Source: Rhizobacter sp.
GTDB taxonomy: Bacteria > Pseudomonadota > Gammaproteobacteria > Burkholderiales > Burkholderiaceae_C
Direction of reading: 5' to 3'
Length of the DNA stretch: 7,416 nucleotides
NCBI GenBank assembly: GCA_025359585.1
Contig: JANYFX010000257.1
Coordinates: 1 to 7,416 of the forward strand
A program made the translations under genes and the position numbers. Below, one piece after another: positions 5,634-7,416 of this stretch (the first letter of the stretch is position 1; each line of letters opens with the position of its first letter). Under the pieces are notes generated by a model. The model saw only the letters and a list, made by a program, of their open reading frames with translations, was not told where the DNA came from and ran no database searches.

Positions 5634-7416
5634 CTTCGGGGTGCGCGTCGGCCTTGGTGAATCCCTTGAAGCGGCCTTTCTTCAAGTGCACAAGCAACAG
5701 CGAAATCGACGCCGGTGTGATGCCAGAAATACGCGACGCTTGCCCCAGCGTTTCCGGCTTGTGCTTTGCCAGTTTTTGACGCGCCTCGAACGACAGCGCC
5801 TGAACCTGGCTGTAGTCGATGCCTTCCGGCAACGACAGCCCTTCGTAGTGCGCGCTGCGCTCGACGTCGCGGTTCTGCTTGTCGATGTAGCCGGCGTACT
5901 TGATGCTGATTTGTACTTGCTCGATCACCGTGTCAGCCAATGTGGCGCCGAACTCGGACCGGAGTGTTTCACGTGAAACAGCGGTTCCGTGCGACGCAAT
6001 CTGCGCAACCTCGGTGATTTGGTCGAAACCGACATCGGGGCGAGTCAGCAGTTCAGCCAGACTGTATTCGTGCTCGATGGGGGTGCCGAGCAGGCGCTGA
6101 GCGTCTGCATCGGGAAGAACCGCTGGGCGCACCCAAGTGGATTTCAGGCGCTCGACCTCACGCGCCACTGCGTCACGCTTGCGGTTGAACGCATCCCAGC
6201 GTGCATCGTCCACCAGCCCCATGCCCCGGCCGGCCTCGGTCAGCCGCATGTCGGCGTTGTCTTCGCGCAGCTGCAGGCGGAACTCGGCGCGGCTCGTGAA
6301 CATGCGGTAAGGCTCGGTCACGCCCTTGGTGATCAGGTCGTCGACCAGCACACCGATGTAAGCCTGGTCGCGCCGCGGCAACCACGCCGGCTCGCCGCGG
6401 ACCTGCAGCGCCGCGTTGATGCCGGCAAAAAGGCCTTGGGCGGCCGCCTCTTCGTAGCCGGTCGTGCCGTTGATCTGGCCGGCGAAATACAGGCCCTCGA
6501 CGCCCTTTGTCTCGAAGCTGGCCTTCAACTCGCGCGGATCGAAGTAGTCGTACTCGATCGCATACCCCGGCCGCACGATGTGCGCTTCTTCCAGACCGAT
6601 CATGCTGCGCACGGCGGCGAGCTGGATGTCGAAGGGCAGCGAGGTGGAAATGCCGTTCGGGTAGAACTCGTGCGTTGTCAGGCCCTCGGGCTCCAGAAAA
6701 ATCTGGTGCGAATCCTTGTCGGCGAAGCGGTTCACCTTGTCTTCGATGCTCGGGCAGTAGCGTGGTCCGACGCCATCGATCAGGCCGGTGAACATCGGGC
6801 TGCGGTCGAAGCCGGAGCGGATGATCGCGTGCGTGCGCTCGTTGGTGTGCGTGATCCAGCAGGGCACTTGTTGCGGGTGCTGGTCGGCGCTGCCCATGAA
6901 GCTGAAGACCGGCATCGGCGCGGCGGCGGGCGTGCCATCGGCGCCCGGAACGCCGTCACCCGGCTGCGCGGTCAGCACCGCGAAGTTGATCGACCGGCCA
7001 TCGAGCCGCGGCGGCGTGCCGGTTTTCAGGCGGCCCTGGGGGAGCTTCAGTTCCTTCAGCCGTGCCGACAAGGCGATGGCCGGCGGGTCGCCGGCACGGC
7101 CGGCGCTGTGGCTTTCCAGGCCGACATGGATCTTGCCGTCGAGGAAGGTACCAGCCGTCAACACCACGACGCGCGAAGAGAAGCGTATACCCACTTGCGT
7201 GACAACGCCCGAGATCCGGCCACCTTCGAGAATCAGATCGTCACAGGCACCCTGAAACAGCCACAGATTCGGCTGGTTCTCCAGACGCTTGCGGATCGCC
7301 GCCTTGTACAGAACACGGTCTGCCTGGGCGCGTGTGGCGCGCACCGCCGGGCCCTTCGAGCCGTTCAGGATGCGGAACTGGATGCCGGCCTCGTCGGTCG
7401 CCGCCGCCATCGCACC
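5620..7416 (-). CDS. mnmG: tRNA uridine-5-carboxymethylaminomethyl modification enzyme MnmG (GidA), N-terminus beyond right edge
   Basis: MnmG with MnmE builds the cmnm5 (or nm5) group on U34 of tRNAs, using FAD, NADH and methylenetetrahydrofolate. The 598 residues present align from about residue 68 of the E. coli protein to the end, so the FAD GxGxxG loop and the first catalytic cysteine lie outside. Visible marks are EAGIQFRILNGSKGPAVRAT, VLTAGTFLDGKIHVGL, RLKTGTPPRLDGRSI, the second active-site cysteine in GPRYCPSIEDK, the FAD-contacting FAGQINGTTGYEEAAAQG and EPYRMFTSRAEFRL. The C-terminal MnmE-binding region ends in RISGITPASISLLLVHLKK. A Gly/Ala/Pro-rich insertion of about a dozen residues (GVPGADGTPAAAP) precedes MPVFSFMG compared with E. 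coli. The gene overlaps rsmG by 14 bases and carries a parS site. Its promoter is beyond the window. Confidence 0.97.
   Translation of the reverse strand, partial: GAMAAATDEAGIQFRILNGSKGPAVRATRAQADRVLYKAAIRKRLENQPNLWLFQGACDDLILEGGRISGVVTQVGIRFSSRVVVLTAGTFLDGKIHVGLESHSAGRAGDPPAIALSARLKELKLPQGRLKTGTPPRLDGRSINFAVLTAQPGDGVPGADGTPAAAPMPVFSFMGSADQHPQQVPCWITHTNERTHAIIRSGFDRSPMFTGLIDGVGPRYCPSIEDKVNRFADKDSHQIFLEPEGLTTHEFYPNGISTSLPFDIQLAAVRSMIGLEEAHIVRPGYAIEYDYFDPRELKASFETKGVEGLYFAGQINGTTGYEEAAAQGLFAGINAALQVRGEPAWLPRRDQAYIGVLVDDLITKGVTEPYRMFTSRAEFRLQLREDNADMRLTEAGRGMGLVDDARWDAFNRKRDAVAREVERLKSTWVRPAVLPDADAQRLLGTPIEHEYSLAELLTRPDVGFDQITEVAQIASHGTAVSRETLRSEFGATLADTVIEQVQISIKYAGYIDKQNRDVERSAHYEGLSLPEGIDYSQVQALSFEARQKLAKHKPETLGQASRISGITPASISLLLVHLKKGRFKGFTKADAHPEDATA
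5965..5980. promoter_or_regulatory. parS: parS centromere site inside mnmG
   Basis: TGTTTCACGTGAAACA is the fully palindromic parS consensus. It is read on the minus strand across A-V-S-R-E-T-L near the C-terminal end of MnmG. It lies 923 bases from the rsmG site, making a pair close to the partition genes. Confidence 0.95.

Overview
The window looks like a piece of the chromosome of a high-GC betaproteobacterium, most likely Burkholderiales of the Rubrivivax/Leptothrix/Comamonadaceae type. This rests on base composition, the protein sequences and the order mnmG-rsmG-parA...parB; no database search was possible. The block mnmG-rsmG-parAB usually lies near the replication origin, but no DnaA-box cluster or dnaA gene is seen here. 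All genes read on the minus strand except argC.

In minus-strand reading order, from the right edge: mnmG (tRNA wobble-uridine modification, its first ~70 codons beyond the window) overlaps rsmG (16S rRNA m7G527 methyltransferase) by 14 bases. After 96 non-coding bases comes parA, whose stop codon overlaps the start of a GNAT acetyltransferase gene (ATGA). A plus-strand argC of the short type-2 class converges on the GNAT gene with only 10 bases between the stops. Divergent from argC is an RBBP9/YdeN-type serine hydrolase, followed after 17 bases by parB. The left end has about 350 non-coding bases and then the first 153 codons of prkA, a PrkA/YeaG-type serine protein kinase that runs off the left edge.

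The partition system is complete in the window: ParA ATPase, ParB CTPase/DNA clamp and two consensus parS centromere sites. One parS is inside rsmG and one inside mnmG, and both are read as codons. parA and parB are not adjacent: they are separated by the GNAT gene, the oppositely oriented argC and the hydrolase, so parB is probably expressed separately from parA.

The prkA upstream region holds a near-consensus sigma-54 (-24/-12) promoter on the minus strand with exact GG-N10-GC spacing. Dyad sequences lie where an activator might bind, and a leader of roughly 200 nt contains a small hairpin. This agrees with the stress/nitrogen-type sigma-54 control known for the enteric homologue yeaG.

I see no mobile element, CRISPR array, tRNA or rRNA, and no clearly new system. 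The points most worth following are the two intragenic parS sites, the sigma-54 prkA promoter, the split parA/parB arrangement with an enzyme gene attached to each partition gene, and the type-2 argC inserted between them.
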